NCBI RefSeq assembly: GCF_021130785.1 | Contig: NW_025776198.1 | Span: 372,001 to 436,000, forward strand | Reading direction: 5' to 3' | DNA: 64,000 nucleotides | Origin: Homalodisca vitripennis | Lineage: Eukaryota > Arthropoda > Insecta > Hemiptera > Cicadellidae | Shown: positions 1 through 10,720 of the stretch, piece by piece | How the letters are laid out: each line of letters begins with the position of its first letter | Position numbering within the stretch: the first letter of the stretch is position 1 | Made by a program: the position numbers and the translations under genes | The notes under the pieces: generated by a model | Told to the model about the DNA's origin: nothing | The model's database searches: none | Seen by the model: only the letters and a program-made list of their open reading frames with translations

Positions 1-233
1 AAGTGATGATGAAATGCGAGCTTGTATTTTGACAGGACGGTGCTCCACCACATTACAGTTGTGTTTGAACATTCTTAAAACTTTTCCAGGACCAATGGTT
101 AAGGGTTTGAACTTTTTTCTACTTTAAAAACCCCAAAAAACGTAATTTAATAAGTATGGTGAATGTTGTACATTGATATCTTAATCCGTTTGGTATATAT
201 CCAGGCTTACAACGAGTTAATTTACACCCTGTA
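1..233 (+). pseudogene. Mariner-like transposase relic, 3' part with terminal repeat
   Basis: Seen: around bases 33-105 a plus-strand frame reads QDGAPPHYSCV, a stop, then TFLKLFQDQW. QDGAPPHY is the usual surrounding of the second catalytic aspartate in a widespread insect mariner-like transposase family. The frame has an in-frame stop, nothing longer is open, and the 5' part lies outside the window. About 120 bases downstream, TTACACCCTGTA (222-233) reads in reverse as TACAGGGTGTAA, a typical terminal inverted repeat end for such elements. Inference: this is the decayed 3' end of one element, truncated by the window edge on the left. The short length limits certainty on the exact family. 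Confidence 0.55.
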
Positions 234-1439
234 CAATAATTAATTAAGAGTGAACTTCCAGCCGTGCGTATGAGAATGCAATATTTACACATAGATAAGT
301 TGTAATAAGCATCGAAATAGGGACCTAAACTAGTGTTTGAGTATTTATATAATAGTTTACCTAAACCCGGGGAAATTCCTTCTGCTACATGAAAATAAAT
401 AAGTTATTGACACTGGATAACGCAGTTTTTATTTATTTGCATTGTTGTGTTGATGCAAATGAACTCTTTTTCTTGTTGTGTACAGGAAATATAGAAGTGC
501 ATGTTACTATACATTTATTTATTGGTAAAAGCTTTTTATGTCCACTGCAATCGTATACGTTTATATAAAAAAAGAACTACGAGTTTTGATTGGCTAAGAG
601 TTTAGCGCAGTCTCTTCCACTGACGAAAGCAGACTTCTGTCATTGTCTATGTCTATGCCCGCCCGTCGGTATAAACTATATCATTAGAGTGAGTTAGTCT
701 GTAGAGTTTTTTCTATGTACTATTAATGCCTAACGTCTATAATTGACACAACGAATTATTTTGCATATTTTATTTTTATTTATATTTAATATAGCACGAT
801 GATTATTGTTACCCACTAAAGTTTGCAATACCATTTTGAACACCCTGTATACACCAGTTTAACATAAATAATTAAATATTCAGTTTTGAAATTGGGAATA
901 TCACCCATTATTCTGAAAAAATGTAGTATTCAAGTCCTCATTCAAGTAGTTTAACACTTATTATGATGATTTACTCCTTATGTATAAGAAGCTCCAAACA
1001 GACGGATGCATTATGGATGAAATGACTATATTAATAACAATAACACACACTTTGTTGTTAAAACCAATCAAAATTAAACCAACCATCACCTTACATTTGG
1101 AAAATGTATGCAACTTTAAGCTTTAAATTATGTTTTAATATTTTATTTGGATAAAATTTGGAAAGAATTGTTTCAGGACAAAAAAGCGTGGTTTGAAAAT
1201 ACATTTAAGGTTTGATGGAATCTGCTATAAAATTATATATTTTAGAGGTTTCTATTATTACAAACATTGCAGATTATAATAACTTCTATATTGTTTAAAA
1301 ATAATAATATAGTCAATTATTAGTTCACCATTAAGTACCACAGGTTGGTTTAAACTTTAATAATTAAAAATAATAGATAGTTTATGCATAATAGAATTTT
1401 ATTTGTAAACATGCCTTTTTATTGTGTATAGGCATTAAG
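234..1439. other. AT-rich single-copy stretch, no gene; one solo mariner-type end
   Basis: No credible coding frame is seen. GAACACCCTGTATA at 838-851 repeats the TACAGGGTGT-type terminal motif of 222-233 in the same orientation, so a second mariner-type end (a solo end or a nested element) probably lies here. Bases 590-710 are less AT-rich than their surroundings (TTGGCTAAGAG to GAGTTAGTCTG) and include a TATAAA at about 671, but I cannot assign them to an element or promoter. Confidence 0.4.
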
Positions 1440-2640
1440 AAAGCAAGCTCCACTGTAAAAGGTAATCGAGAGTCAGCAGTTAGCATACAGATGGGGCGAA
1501 GCAAAATGGGCCAATCATTAGTGACCTGAGAGACACTTACCACTCTTTCTTGCATTCAGAACAGTAACGCAACAGTTATCGTGATTTGTATTCTGCGACA
1601 TATCCTCAATACTTTGTAACTGGCAACAGGCAGACACCAGTTATCATAAAGATGGGCTGGAGCTAAATGGGCTAATCATTAGTACCTGAGCGACACTTTC
1701 CGTTTTCTCTTGCCTCGAGAATAGTAATGCAACAGTGTTTATTTTTGCATTCTAGGACAACTTCTCAATTCTTTTTAATATGCAAGAGATAGGGAGAAAT
1801 TACTATATGGATAATGAGTTTAGCTCCTGTTCACCTTCCTTTTTATTGCAGCGTCTGGTAACTGACGTTGTCTCAGACTTGATTCCTAGAATCTGGAGTC
1901 ATGTTTGTCTGAAGATATCATAGAAAGTCAGCGACGAAGAAGCTCAAAACGAACATCTATATCGTTTCGAAATCAGAGACACCTATGAATATGTGAAGTG
2001 GCAGTCTCATTGTCATCAAGTGCACAATTGAGTACACCATTCCAGGAGTCAAGTTAGGGACAGCATCAGATACCAGACCATGCAATAAAAAGGAAGGTGA
2101 ACTTGAGCTAAACTCAATATTAAAAGTGAATTAACCCTTCCTACCATAGCTAAGTTATGTGTATACAGACGTGCTGGAGAAAAGTAGGCTAATTACTAGT
2201 GACCTGGACGACACTTTCCATTTGCTCTTGCCTCGAGAATAGTACTGCAACAATTATCTTAATTTGCATTCTGGGACACCTCCTCACCACTGTAACAGGA
2301 AACACACAGACAACAATAACAATTTAGATGTGCTGGAGCAGAGTTGGCATTCATTAGTGACCTGGACGACACTTATTCTTAGCTTTTGCTTTAAAAATAG
2401 TAATTCAAGAGTTATCTTTATTTGCCTTTTGGGACAAATGTTCAATACATTGCAAGAGGCAATAGACATACACCAGTTACAATGCAGATGGGCTGGAGAA
2501 AGGTGGACTAATCATAAGTGACCTGAATGACATTTATCTTTGTCTCTTGCCTCAACAGCAGTAATGTTAAAGGTATCTTAACATTTAGTTCTGGGACAAC
2601 TCTTGAGTCTGTATTCATTTATTGCAGTTATAAAACTTAA
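1440..2640. repeat. Decayed ~160-bp tandem repeat, about five units
   Basis: Seen: the phrase CAGATGGGCTGGAG (with variants) followed by AATCATTAGTGACCTG and CTTGCCTCGAGAATAGTAATGC recurs. GGGCTGG-type anchors lie at about 1494, 1654, 2171, 2330 and 2490, giving spacings of 160, 159 and 160 bp once the interrupted interval is left out. The units differ at many positions, so the array is old. The long 1654-2171 interval contains a 300-bp inserted hairpin element (1816-2115). No unit has a coding frame, and short frames through the array are chance. Confidence 0.8.
1816..2115. mobile_element. Fold-back MITE inserted in the 160-bp array
   Basis: Seen: the left end GAGTTTAGCTC..TTCACCTTCC (to 1850) is the reverse complement of the right end (2081-2115) with two mismatches in 35 bases. 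Pairing continues inwards less perfectly: CTGGTAACTGACGTTGTC near 1855-1872 faces the complement of GACAGCATCAGATACCAG near 2060-2077. The whole element can thus fold as a long imperfect hairpin. AAT flanks both sides and is a possible 3-bp target duplication. There is no open frame. Known: such elements are non-autonomous DNA transposons. The parent superfamily cannot be told from the ends. It lies between units of the tandem array and so is younger than that array. Confidence 0.75.
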
Positions 2641-3200
2641 TGTTTTATATTCTTGTGAACGCATATATACAGGTTATATGAATTATGTTTTATCAGCTAG
2701 TTCTATTAATAAGTTTACGTGATAATCGATCCATTTCAATACAATATGAATAAGTACGCAATAGATGAAAATTTATGGGAAGTTTTTAAATATTTTAAGT
2801 TAATTTATATATGAATTACCCAGCTATTTAAAGAGAAAGAATTGTTACATTTTTAAAGTATTCTTAAGCATTCTTTGTGTTATGTATACTGATAAAATAT
2901 AATTATATTATTATGTCAACATTTCTTAACAAATAATATTTAATGCGATGGGAAATAAATAATAAATTTGCATTTCAAGTAAAATTTCTGAAATTTTTTA
3001 GATTTGCTATAAGATGTTATTTTGTAAATTTTGCTGCACGTAAAATACTTGTACGTACTCTTTCAAGTGGCTGTGTGATTCGCTGCTCGTGGTGAAACCC
3101 TCATTTTAAAAACTGCCACACTTAGAATAGTAGGTAAACACCAAATGATATCATTACGGTAATGTATTATAATACATCCTAAAATACTGATGATTGGAAT

Positions 3201-3326
3201 ATGGCAGTCGGACGTGGAGATGGAAAACCTACAAAGGGAGCAGTTATTAAGGAACGTGTCCAGATTGCGGAAGCACAACAATTGTCTGTCATCTGGAAGG
3301 AACTACGATTACAACAGAGGGTTTAG
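3201..3326 (+). CDS. Possible exon or relic, 41-codon frame, unrecognised
   Basis: Seen: ATG at 3201 opens a 41-codon frame starting MAVGRGDGKPTKGAV, then a charged stretch (IKERVQIAEAQQL) and KELRLQQRV before TAG at 3324. The amino-acid mix (lysine, arginine, glutamine, glycine) and base composition differ from the surrounding AT-rich DNA. The other two frames in the same bases are no better. I do not recognise a family. It may be an isolated exon, a retropseudogene scrap or chance, and no neighbouring exon was found. Confidence 0.15.
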   Translation: MAVGRGDGKPTKGAVIKERVQIAEAQQLSVIWKELRLQQRV

Positions 3327-6067
3327 GGAGCTCAGGGATCTTTTTTTGACTGAATATTCTCTAAAGTGCTTTGTCATTGAGCCTTCACAGAGACACTACA
3401 CGATTTTATAGTAACGCTGCTAGTAGGATATGTTTATTCACTAAACGTATTTTAAACGAGTTTAAAATGTAACCCATATTTTATACAAATAGATTTATGT
3501 GACACAAAACCGGGCCTTCTTACATTTTTCAGCTTTTTTACACGAGAAACAGTTTTATTCACGAAGTATTATTTTATTGATAAGAAAACTATTAGTGATA
3601 TTTATTACATTTTCTAAGACCTGTACTAAAGTTACCCTACAAAATACTGGTAAAAGGAATGTTTCGGTATATTTAGAAAATGAAATGTTAGATTGTTAAC
3701 GAACGCTTTCCAAAACTAATTAGCGTAGTGCTTAAATGAATTCAAAAGTGCACTAGTTTATTCACACATACGGACGTGCATTAGGGCATTTGTGTATAAC
3801 TATTTAATTATTGGAGTATGTACGGTATGACACTATGTATTCAATAGACGTTATCTCCGCAATTTTGTTGTATATTTATCTCCCAGTCTAACGTATAAAG
3901 TTTTTTAAACGGAACATATTTTTAACTTAGCGGTAGCGAAGCCTATTCCCTTAATTTCTGATGAATGAACTCCGATTTCCGTATGTGTGTACGCATGGTA
4001 ATTCGAATACATACAGTGCTGCCCATTGGCTCTCTATTACTATTTAATATATCAGTACATTGACACAAGGTTTGCCATGCATTTAACCTTGATTAATACA
4101 GTATGAAATATGTTTTAAGAAACAAAGTATCAATGTACGTATGCTTCCTTTTTTATTTTTATGAAAATAGCTAGGGAACTTGTATCTGCAGCTACTTAAT
4201 TGTGAAATAGCACTAAAATAATGTATAATAATATATACAACGTTTCTTTCCGTATTTAACCTTCTACCATAATACGTCTTATATAAGCAAATGTAAATAA
4301 AAAAAGTACACTTCACGCCACATTTAGAGAAAATACCGAGGTCCAAAGAAGCTTGGGATTGCGGTGTACTTTGGTGGTTGGGCCCGAATCAGCCATTGTT
4401 CCTGTGGTAATTACACAGTCTGAAGTGAATACTCCTCCCCTACCACCCTCCCCACAAACACTCCATACAGTCACCACCACACTGTGTCTCAGTTGAGATT
4501 CACATCCATGAATATCTCAGACGCGCGTGAGCAAAGGGATTTAGGTTATTTAATTCATACTCCTTTTTTATTTTCTAATAACATATTATCAGCGATTAGT
4601 ATGTACATACGATTCCGCACGGAGTTTCCTATATTGAATCTTTTATCCTTTTATTACAAGCAGTTACGATGTAAAATCATTTAGCTGTGTCATATTTTTT
4701 AAAGAAAGATACGTATTTATCAGATTCACTCTTATTGTAAAGAGTATTAGAGGTTAATCGAAATTGTGACTGTCTTATCTCAGGTTTTGGAATTAAAAGC
4801 ATTCATAGTTAAATTAATTAAATTTTAAAAGTAAAAATTTGTTTTCTTTGTTGTTGCGAGGAATAAAATATATATACATACGTAGGTCTTGAAAACTTAC
4901 TTAATTTAAGCACGTATAATATTGCCCTTTATAATCTAAATTCGGTCTGAATTACTTCCAGTGCCAATGTTAAGTTTGTATTGTTACTCCTATGATTATA
5001 AACATATATCCTTCTAAATCCGAAAGGGGCTTTGTTTGTTTTAATTTAACGCGTAAACTCTTCAAACGATTGTACACAAATTTAACATGTATATTTTTAC
5101 GATACCCCGATATTAATACAGGCTTATTGTAGTTTAGTATATCCTTAAAGGCTATAATACAAAGGTCTCTGAAGTAGCGAAAATCAATGATTGGTATTTA
5201 AAGTTGTAATATAATAAATTAAACAGTATGTTTAATTATTATGTATGTAATAGGTTGTTTTGAGTAAATATTTCTGTATGAGAACACAATCTTTTTTAAT
5301 TAGTTTACACACGATTATAATATTTTTTCAATTATAGTGTGAAAGCTTATCGTAAGCTTGATATAATAAATATTTATTACTTCATTCTTTTCTGCAACCG
5401 CCTTTGAGCAAAGTGTTTACAAAATCCATACGTTTTAGGATAAATAAACATATATACAATATATATATATGTCTGTATATATATATATATACTTTATCAG
5501 TATCATATGTTTATAATACCACCACAATCTTCCGGAAGTAATAGTAGACAATTTCAGTGACACATTTCAACTGACATGTTAGGAGGTTTATTGCGTAGGT
5601 CGAGGTATATCTTGGACCAGTTATGTCAGGATTTGTGCCATAACAGTCACTGATTGCAAAATTGCAGGAAAAAAGAATAGGATTAGGAAAATAATGGAAA
5701 ATATTAACAATTACGTACGTTTTTAATTTTCAACTTTGTTACGGAAAATTGTTTTTTGAGAATCAAGTGGCATAGTTTAAAAAGCAGAAATAACACAAAT
5801 GTTCCTATCTGTAAACATTACTGTGTCCTAGTTTGGTGTAGAACATACTTCATCACCTTTAGGAGCTCTCACTGCAACTCATAAAGTTGGGTAAACAATG
5901 GTTTTAGTGAATTTGTATATAAATCAAGTAGTAAAAAGACGGACTTACGGAGTTTAGATAGGTAAATGCTCGTGAAAACACAGATATAAAAAATCTACTA
6001 CCAAAATTTTTTAAACCTTTGAATATGTGGTTAGGGGCACGAAATTTGAAAGGAGACGTGAACTAGT

Positions 6068-6313
6068 TTGAAAGGCGGTGGTAACTGGTTTGAAAAAAAA
6101 TCTGAAATATTGAAAGAGCTCGGTTTTTTTGTGATCATAAGGCTAGAACCTCCTTCCATAAGAGAAGCTCTCGATACAGTTAAGCACATTGTGGTCAAAA
6201 AACGCTACCAGCCTGAATTTAGCGCACAGGTATTCCGTTTAAAACGTAACGAGATCCCGAAACAATCAGAGAAGAGACGGCTGATTGCATATAACCAGTT
6301 AGTTTATGCTTAA
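6068..6313 (+). CDS. Possible coding relic, about 80 codons, unrecognised
   Basis: Seen: an open plus-strand frame ends at TAA 6311-6313. Its second half is protein-like and less AT-rich than its surroundings, with segments such as REALDTVKHIVVKKRY and RLKRNEIPKQSEKRRL, rich in basic residues. The frame opens only with TTG at 6068 and has no ATG at its start, so a complete gene is unlikely. An exon behind an acceptor near 6140 or a decayed transposon fragment are both possible. No domain was recognised. Confidence 0.2.
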   Translation: MKGGGNWFEKKSEILKELGFFVIIRLEPPSIREALDTVKHIVVKKRYQPEFSAQVFRLKRNEIPKQSEKRRLIAYNQLVYA

Positions 6314-8439
6314 CTTATTATAGTTAAAAAAACTACATATAAAACAAATGTTGTAAAAGTTAAATATTTAGATTGTTAAATTTAATTTAAATTACTTATT
6401 TACTGCAGATAGATAATAATGGCAAATTACCTCAAACCTGTGTACGCTAGTGACATCAATGCAATGAATTTATTTAAATTTAGCCGTCAGATCTGAGAGA
6501 CGCCTTGTCATTTCCAACAAATCCGATCTTCTCAATATACGTGAACATATTTTTTGGTATCTAGGCAAATGTAATTAATATATTTGTTTAATGTGTACGG
6601 ATATGTAAAAAGAATTTTATTTTATCTTAAATTTGTTATGACCTATTTTTCAATATCATGAATAGTAATAAATAAAGCTATTTGCTACTCATTAAACGTG
6701 TATTTAAATTTTATCTGTGTGTAAAGTGTATAAAACCTGGCTTTTCATTCATAAAAACAAAGAATAATTTTAATATTGTAGTTCGTACACACAAAAATAA
6801 CAGAGTGCGCTCTCAGAGGCAATTCCTTTCGTTTGTCGCTTTAATAATAAATACTACTGATATAATCAATCTAAGAAAGAAACAATAACAGAAAATTATT
6901 TTTAAAGCGAAGGAGTTAAAGTGCTAGAGGCAAGAATAGTTTTTTATAAATAAATTGAATCTAGCATAAATATAATTTGTAATAAACTTCGACATAATAA
7001 AGATCTTCAGCTATATTTTAGGCTAAAGAATTTCTTTGAATTTTATTCCAACAAATAGTGAAGATAAACTTTACAAAACAAACTGGAATCTGTTAATTTT
7101 TAAAATTTAAAAACACTTCACATGATTTCGCCAAGAAACCTCGTTACTCTTAGACTTCAAAACCAAATTTACTTCCACATTTATTAAACTAATGGAAGTA
7201 GTTTTTATATAAGATATTTTTTCCAAGTACCTAAGTTGCCCATAAGAAAGTGGCTTTATATGACTCTCATGTTCTGGAGGGAAGTGTATGTGAGCTATTT
7301 TGTAACTAAAACGTATTTATTTGTGAATTACTCCAGTTTCACTCTTAACAACCTAATTGCCAAAGGAAGCCAAGCACAGTGACACTGTGGATAAAACAAA
7401 TAACTTATTGAGGGTACGTATATTAATATAAACCAAAATGTGTACTAATATAAATTATGCATTATTTTACCATGTTTTTAATTTTTTCTACGTAATTAAA
7501 TGAACTGTAATAACAATTATTAAAAGAATAATAAAGAATAAATGTTTTTGTACAACAGCACAGCTGAGGCGTAAACTCACACTCATGTCCGGAAACTGAT
7601 CCATGTTACTGTAAGTTGTTTTGAGGTAATGTTTACAGCCGGTACACTGTATTTCATTCTCTTCAATTTCAAACTAAAAGAATATTTTATACATCAAAAC
7701 ACTCACGCATAATAACTGGAGTAGTTTTATTATTTATCTTTACATTTATTCAACTTTACTGTGAGGTTTCGCTTACAAAGCATAGAATACAATATTGTGG
7801 TATACGCGTTATTGTGTAAGCGACATATCTGAAAACATTTCATACTACACATGTATGATTATATTGGATTTGATTTATTTTTCATGTTCCAAACTGTCAA
7901 ATACAAACATACGTCCAGACGCTACAGCTAGAATTTTCGGTAGCTTCTCTAAGATCAACATTTAAATCATTGAAATTTGTGTTTTTAAGGGTTTCTTTAG
8001 TTATTAGTGTAATTTATCAATAACTATACTGATTATACTATTCCTACTTTGCATCTAATTTAAGTTATTACAACTGTCAAAGAAAAATTTAATGGATATA
8101 AACACTAAATTTATATAGTTTTTGTTGGATTAGTTAAAATATATCTCTATTAATATTTATGAATAATCATAACTATAAAAAAATATGACCTTCTCTTAAA
8201 TTTGAATTCAGTAATCTGTTTACAATCTCGTGGCTTTATTTGCAAGACTGAAAACTAATAATATTTTGTTTTTGATTTTAAAGAACACTACTATGTAATG
8301 GTAACAATATTCATATTGGTGGAATATGAACAATTTACATTGTACTATTGTTATAAACAATAAAGACAAAACGTAACTGTATAGTGTTGTCAATTCTGAG
8401 TAACCTAGCCGCAGCGTGATGGAACGCTTTAACTGTAGG

Positions 8440-8600
8440 ATGAACAATAGGAGCGTAAGGAAAGCATTAAGTGATTACAGCTTTGCAGGAGAAGTACAAA
8501 TTGCCGCATTACCATATAGATTGCAGTAAACCTTGCAGCAAAAGGAAGCCATTATATTGGAGCCTTGGATAGATAGCTGTAGCAGTTCTTGATTTCTTTT
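8440..8600. repeat. Recurring ~150-bp module P (first occurrence in copy A)
   Basis: Seen: GCATTAAGTGATTACAGC, TTGCCGCATTACCATATAGA and GGAAGCCATTA in order, ending in GATAGCTGTA. The same series recurs at 28845-29005, in B at about 44330-44470 and in C at about 39795-39955, with a weaker relative near 30975-31100. The copy at 28845 differs from this one at perhaps one base in six, so the internal duplication is older than the A/B/C segmental duplication. Function unknown, no convincing frame. Confidence 0.65.
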
Positions 8601-8626
8601 GACAGTAATGCTGTATCATCGCCCGT

Positions 8627-8680
8627 ATGTTTCTTATAGAAACTAAACAATTATAATTGTTTAGTTTCTATAAGAAACAT
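8627..8680. repeat. Perfect 54-bp palindrome
   Basis: Seen: the left arm ATGTTTCTTATAGAAACTAA runs from 8627, the centre lies between 8653 and 8654 in ...CAATTATAATTG..., and the right arm is an exact reverse complement ending ATAAGAAACAT at 8680. There is no spacer. Copy B has only the left-arm sequence here (about 44505-44525, GTTACTTGTAGGAACTAAAC) and no right arm. Inference: fold-back synthesis during repair produced the second arm, immediately before the template jump that brought in 8681-9140. Confidence 0.9.
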
Positions 8681-8822
8681 GAGCTCGAACTTTATTCTGG
8701 TCAATGATCATAGTAAATTTAAAGTTTTATAACTTCTTTCAAATTCTTAAATCTAACAAAACATCATGCTAAAATATCCATTTATACCCATTATGGGTTT
8801 ATATCCATTTATTTATTTGTAC

Positions 8823-8877
<55 letters not shown>

Positions 8878-9140
8878 TACAATATACAGATATATATGTA
8901 TATATATTATATATAAATTATTTATATATGTATGTATATAAATAACCAACAAATTATAATAGTAGTATCATTGTTTCTGAAACTGATTTAATTAATATAG
9001 AGAAATTAATTTTGACCACTTTTAAACAGTATTACCTGTATAGTTTAACTATCACGTGTTTAGAATAATCAGCGTTATTTATAATCAAATATCTAGAACC
9101 CGCGTCTTCGCGCGCCATTTTTACAAATACTATTTCCTAA
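8679..9140. repeat. Templated insertion copied from 10431-10818
   Basis: Seen: from ATGAGCTCGAACTTTATTCT the sequence is nearly identical to 10431 onward and again near its end (CGCGTCTTCGCGCGCC, then ATTTCCTAA at 9140 and 10818). The middle differs by expanded TA/TG microsatellite and by a repeated ATATCCATTTAT on either side of ACCCATTATGGGT, itself a near-palindrome. Copy B lacks the block. It lies in the first of the ~100-bp units. It looks like a local copy-and-paste event by template switching about 1.7 kb upstream of its source. Confidence 0.8.
8821..8935. repeat. Compound TA/TG/TA microsatellite
   Basis: Alternating TA, then about 17 GT/TG repeats, then TA-rich sequence, inside the templated insertion. 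The source block has only shorter TA tracts (10543-10620), so the microsatellite grew after copying. Confidence 0.9.
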
Positions 9141-10239
9141 TAATTATTTATATGTTGCTGAACTGATAGCTAGAACATTTCTGGACATTTGCTGACAATA
9201 TTTGCGTATATACGTCCCTTCGTTGATGTTAGGAACTGAATAGAATTAGAGGAATTACTGGATTGATTGCTATAATAATTCTTGATTTCTACTGATAGTA
9301 ATGAATTATTTTTGCCCTTACGTTATTGTTAGAAACTTAGTAGATATTTAGAAGTTATTGACTTGATCGCAGTAACACTTCCTGACATCGCCTATATGTT
9401 ACTGGTAGGAACTAGTTTGATTTCTACACATAGCTTTAATTATCAGGAGAGACACCAAAGTATTGGAACTCCCTTCAGTTCATTAATTTTACAATTGAAT
9501 CAACGTTTAAAAGGATGTCTTTCATTCAATGTTCTTGTGTTACAAATTTTCAGTTTTTCAAAAGTACTCGTAAAATACAAATTTTCATTTTATTTCACGT
9601 ACCGTAATTATTTATTAAAAAATACTTGATTTGAAGACAAAAATATTCTCCCAAGTTTATAAAGTGTAAACATACATAAAACGGAATGGATATTTTTATT
9701 TAATGTTAGAATAAATCTGCATCTTAATCATAAATCATTATACCAATCTACACCTAAACTGGCAAGTGAGGATAAATAAGCGCCATTGTTTCATTTGTTT
9801 CCAATACAGGAGGATAACGGACTGGAAGGAAATCCCGATCTAATCATTCTCAAGTTAACGTCTTGGTCTCTGTTCCCTAATCCTTTCCCGACTGATAACT
9901 GTTACTTGGCTTTGTCGTAATCGCTCGCTGAACTGCAGTCAGGAGACGGATTAGGGCTGTTCTGTTGAAATCCAATTGTTAGTTCAATATCTTCCCTCCC
10001 TTTATCTTGATGAATCCTCATTGATTTATGTTGTTCCTATAATATGACGATCGCATAGTCTTCATGACATGTTCAGTTACTAAAATGTTAACCAACTCAG
10101 TTATAAACTTGTTGTTCTTATCTATAATATAATTATATTATGTGTTATTGCTTATAAAAGCATATACTTTTATTGCAACCGTCAAAATAAATTAGTCTCT
10201 AAAACTTAGCATTCCTACACTACATTAGAATCTCATTTA

Positions 10240-10720
10240 CACGTACAATTTTATATTCGCCTAAATTCTTATTCATCGCGATTTTTTACATCTCTAGACC
10301 CAATGCCAGTCTGACAATAAAGAGGTCCCCCAAACATGAGTAATCTACCTGTAATTACGAAAGAAAAAAGTTTCATCCCGTTTTCATTGGAACCCGATAT
10401 GACTGCACGAAATTTATGATTCCATTTCATATGAGCTCGAACTTTATTCTGGTCAATGATCATAGTAAATTTAAAGTTTTATAACTTCTTTCAAATTCTT
10501 AAATCTAACGAAACATCATGCTAAAATATCCATTTATACCCGATATATATATATGTACAATTTTATAATATACAGATATATATATATATATAAATTATTT
10601 ATATATGTATGTATATAAATAACCAACAAATTAGAATAGTAGCATCATTGTTTCTCAAACTGATTTAATTAAATATAAAGAAATTAATATTGACCACTTT
10701 TAAACAGTATTACCTGTATA
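10240..10720. other. A-specific block containing the donor of the templated insertion
   Basis: Copy B has only a short AT-rich bridge (about 45633-45690) where copy A has about 450 bp. The block includes TA tracts (10543-10620). Its minus strand has a 64-codon frame with LLMFGG, weakly recalling a kelch blade, but this is too short to call. It is either an insertion in A or a deletion in B; the copies here cannot decide. Confidence 0.5.

Larger units (their letters stand above)
2641..8163. other. AT-rich single-copy stretch, no supported gene
   Basis: About 5.5 kb without a supported gene. It holds a (TA)n tract at about 5459-5493 and two short GC-richer islands with protein-like frames (near 3201-3326 and 6068-6313) that I list separately at low confidence. 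Bases 4330-4510 are also less AT-rich (CT- and CCACC-rich), but I do not recognise them. No splice structure linking the islands could be established by eye. Confidence 0.5.
8572..9465. repeat. Four ~100-bp tandem units split by an insertion
   Basis: Seen: units open with GATAGCTGTA-like sequence at 8572, 9165, 9265 and 9365. The last three are spaced exactly 100 bp. Each carries a TTCTTGATTTCTACTGACAG-like segment and a GTTAGGAACTGA-like segment. The first and second units are pushed apart by the palindrome and templated insertion at 8627-9140. In copy B the same four units are contiguous (44449, 44549, 44649, 44746). They are strongly diverged, so this is an old array. Confidence 0.7.

Noticed and set aside
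9810..9922. Possible terminal exon after the acceptor-like TACAG (frame EDNGLEGNPDLIIL...)
   Set aside because: Of the few A/B differences in the frame most change the amino acid (for example Pro to Leu, Pro to Ser), so there is no sign of coding constraint, and no partner exon is seen.
10269..10463. Minus-strand frame with LLMFGG, recalling a kelch blade
   Set aside because: Only one short motif, no second blade, and the block is absent from copy B. Chance is more likely.
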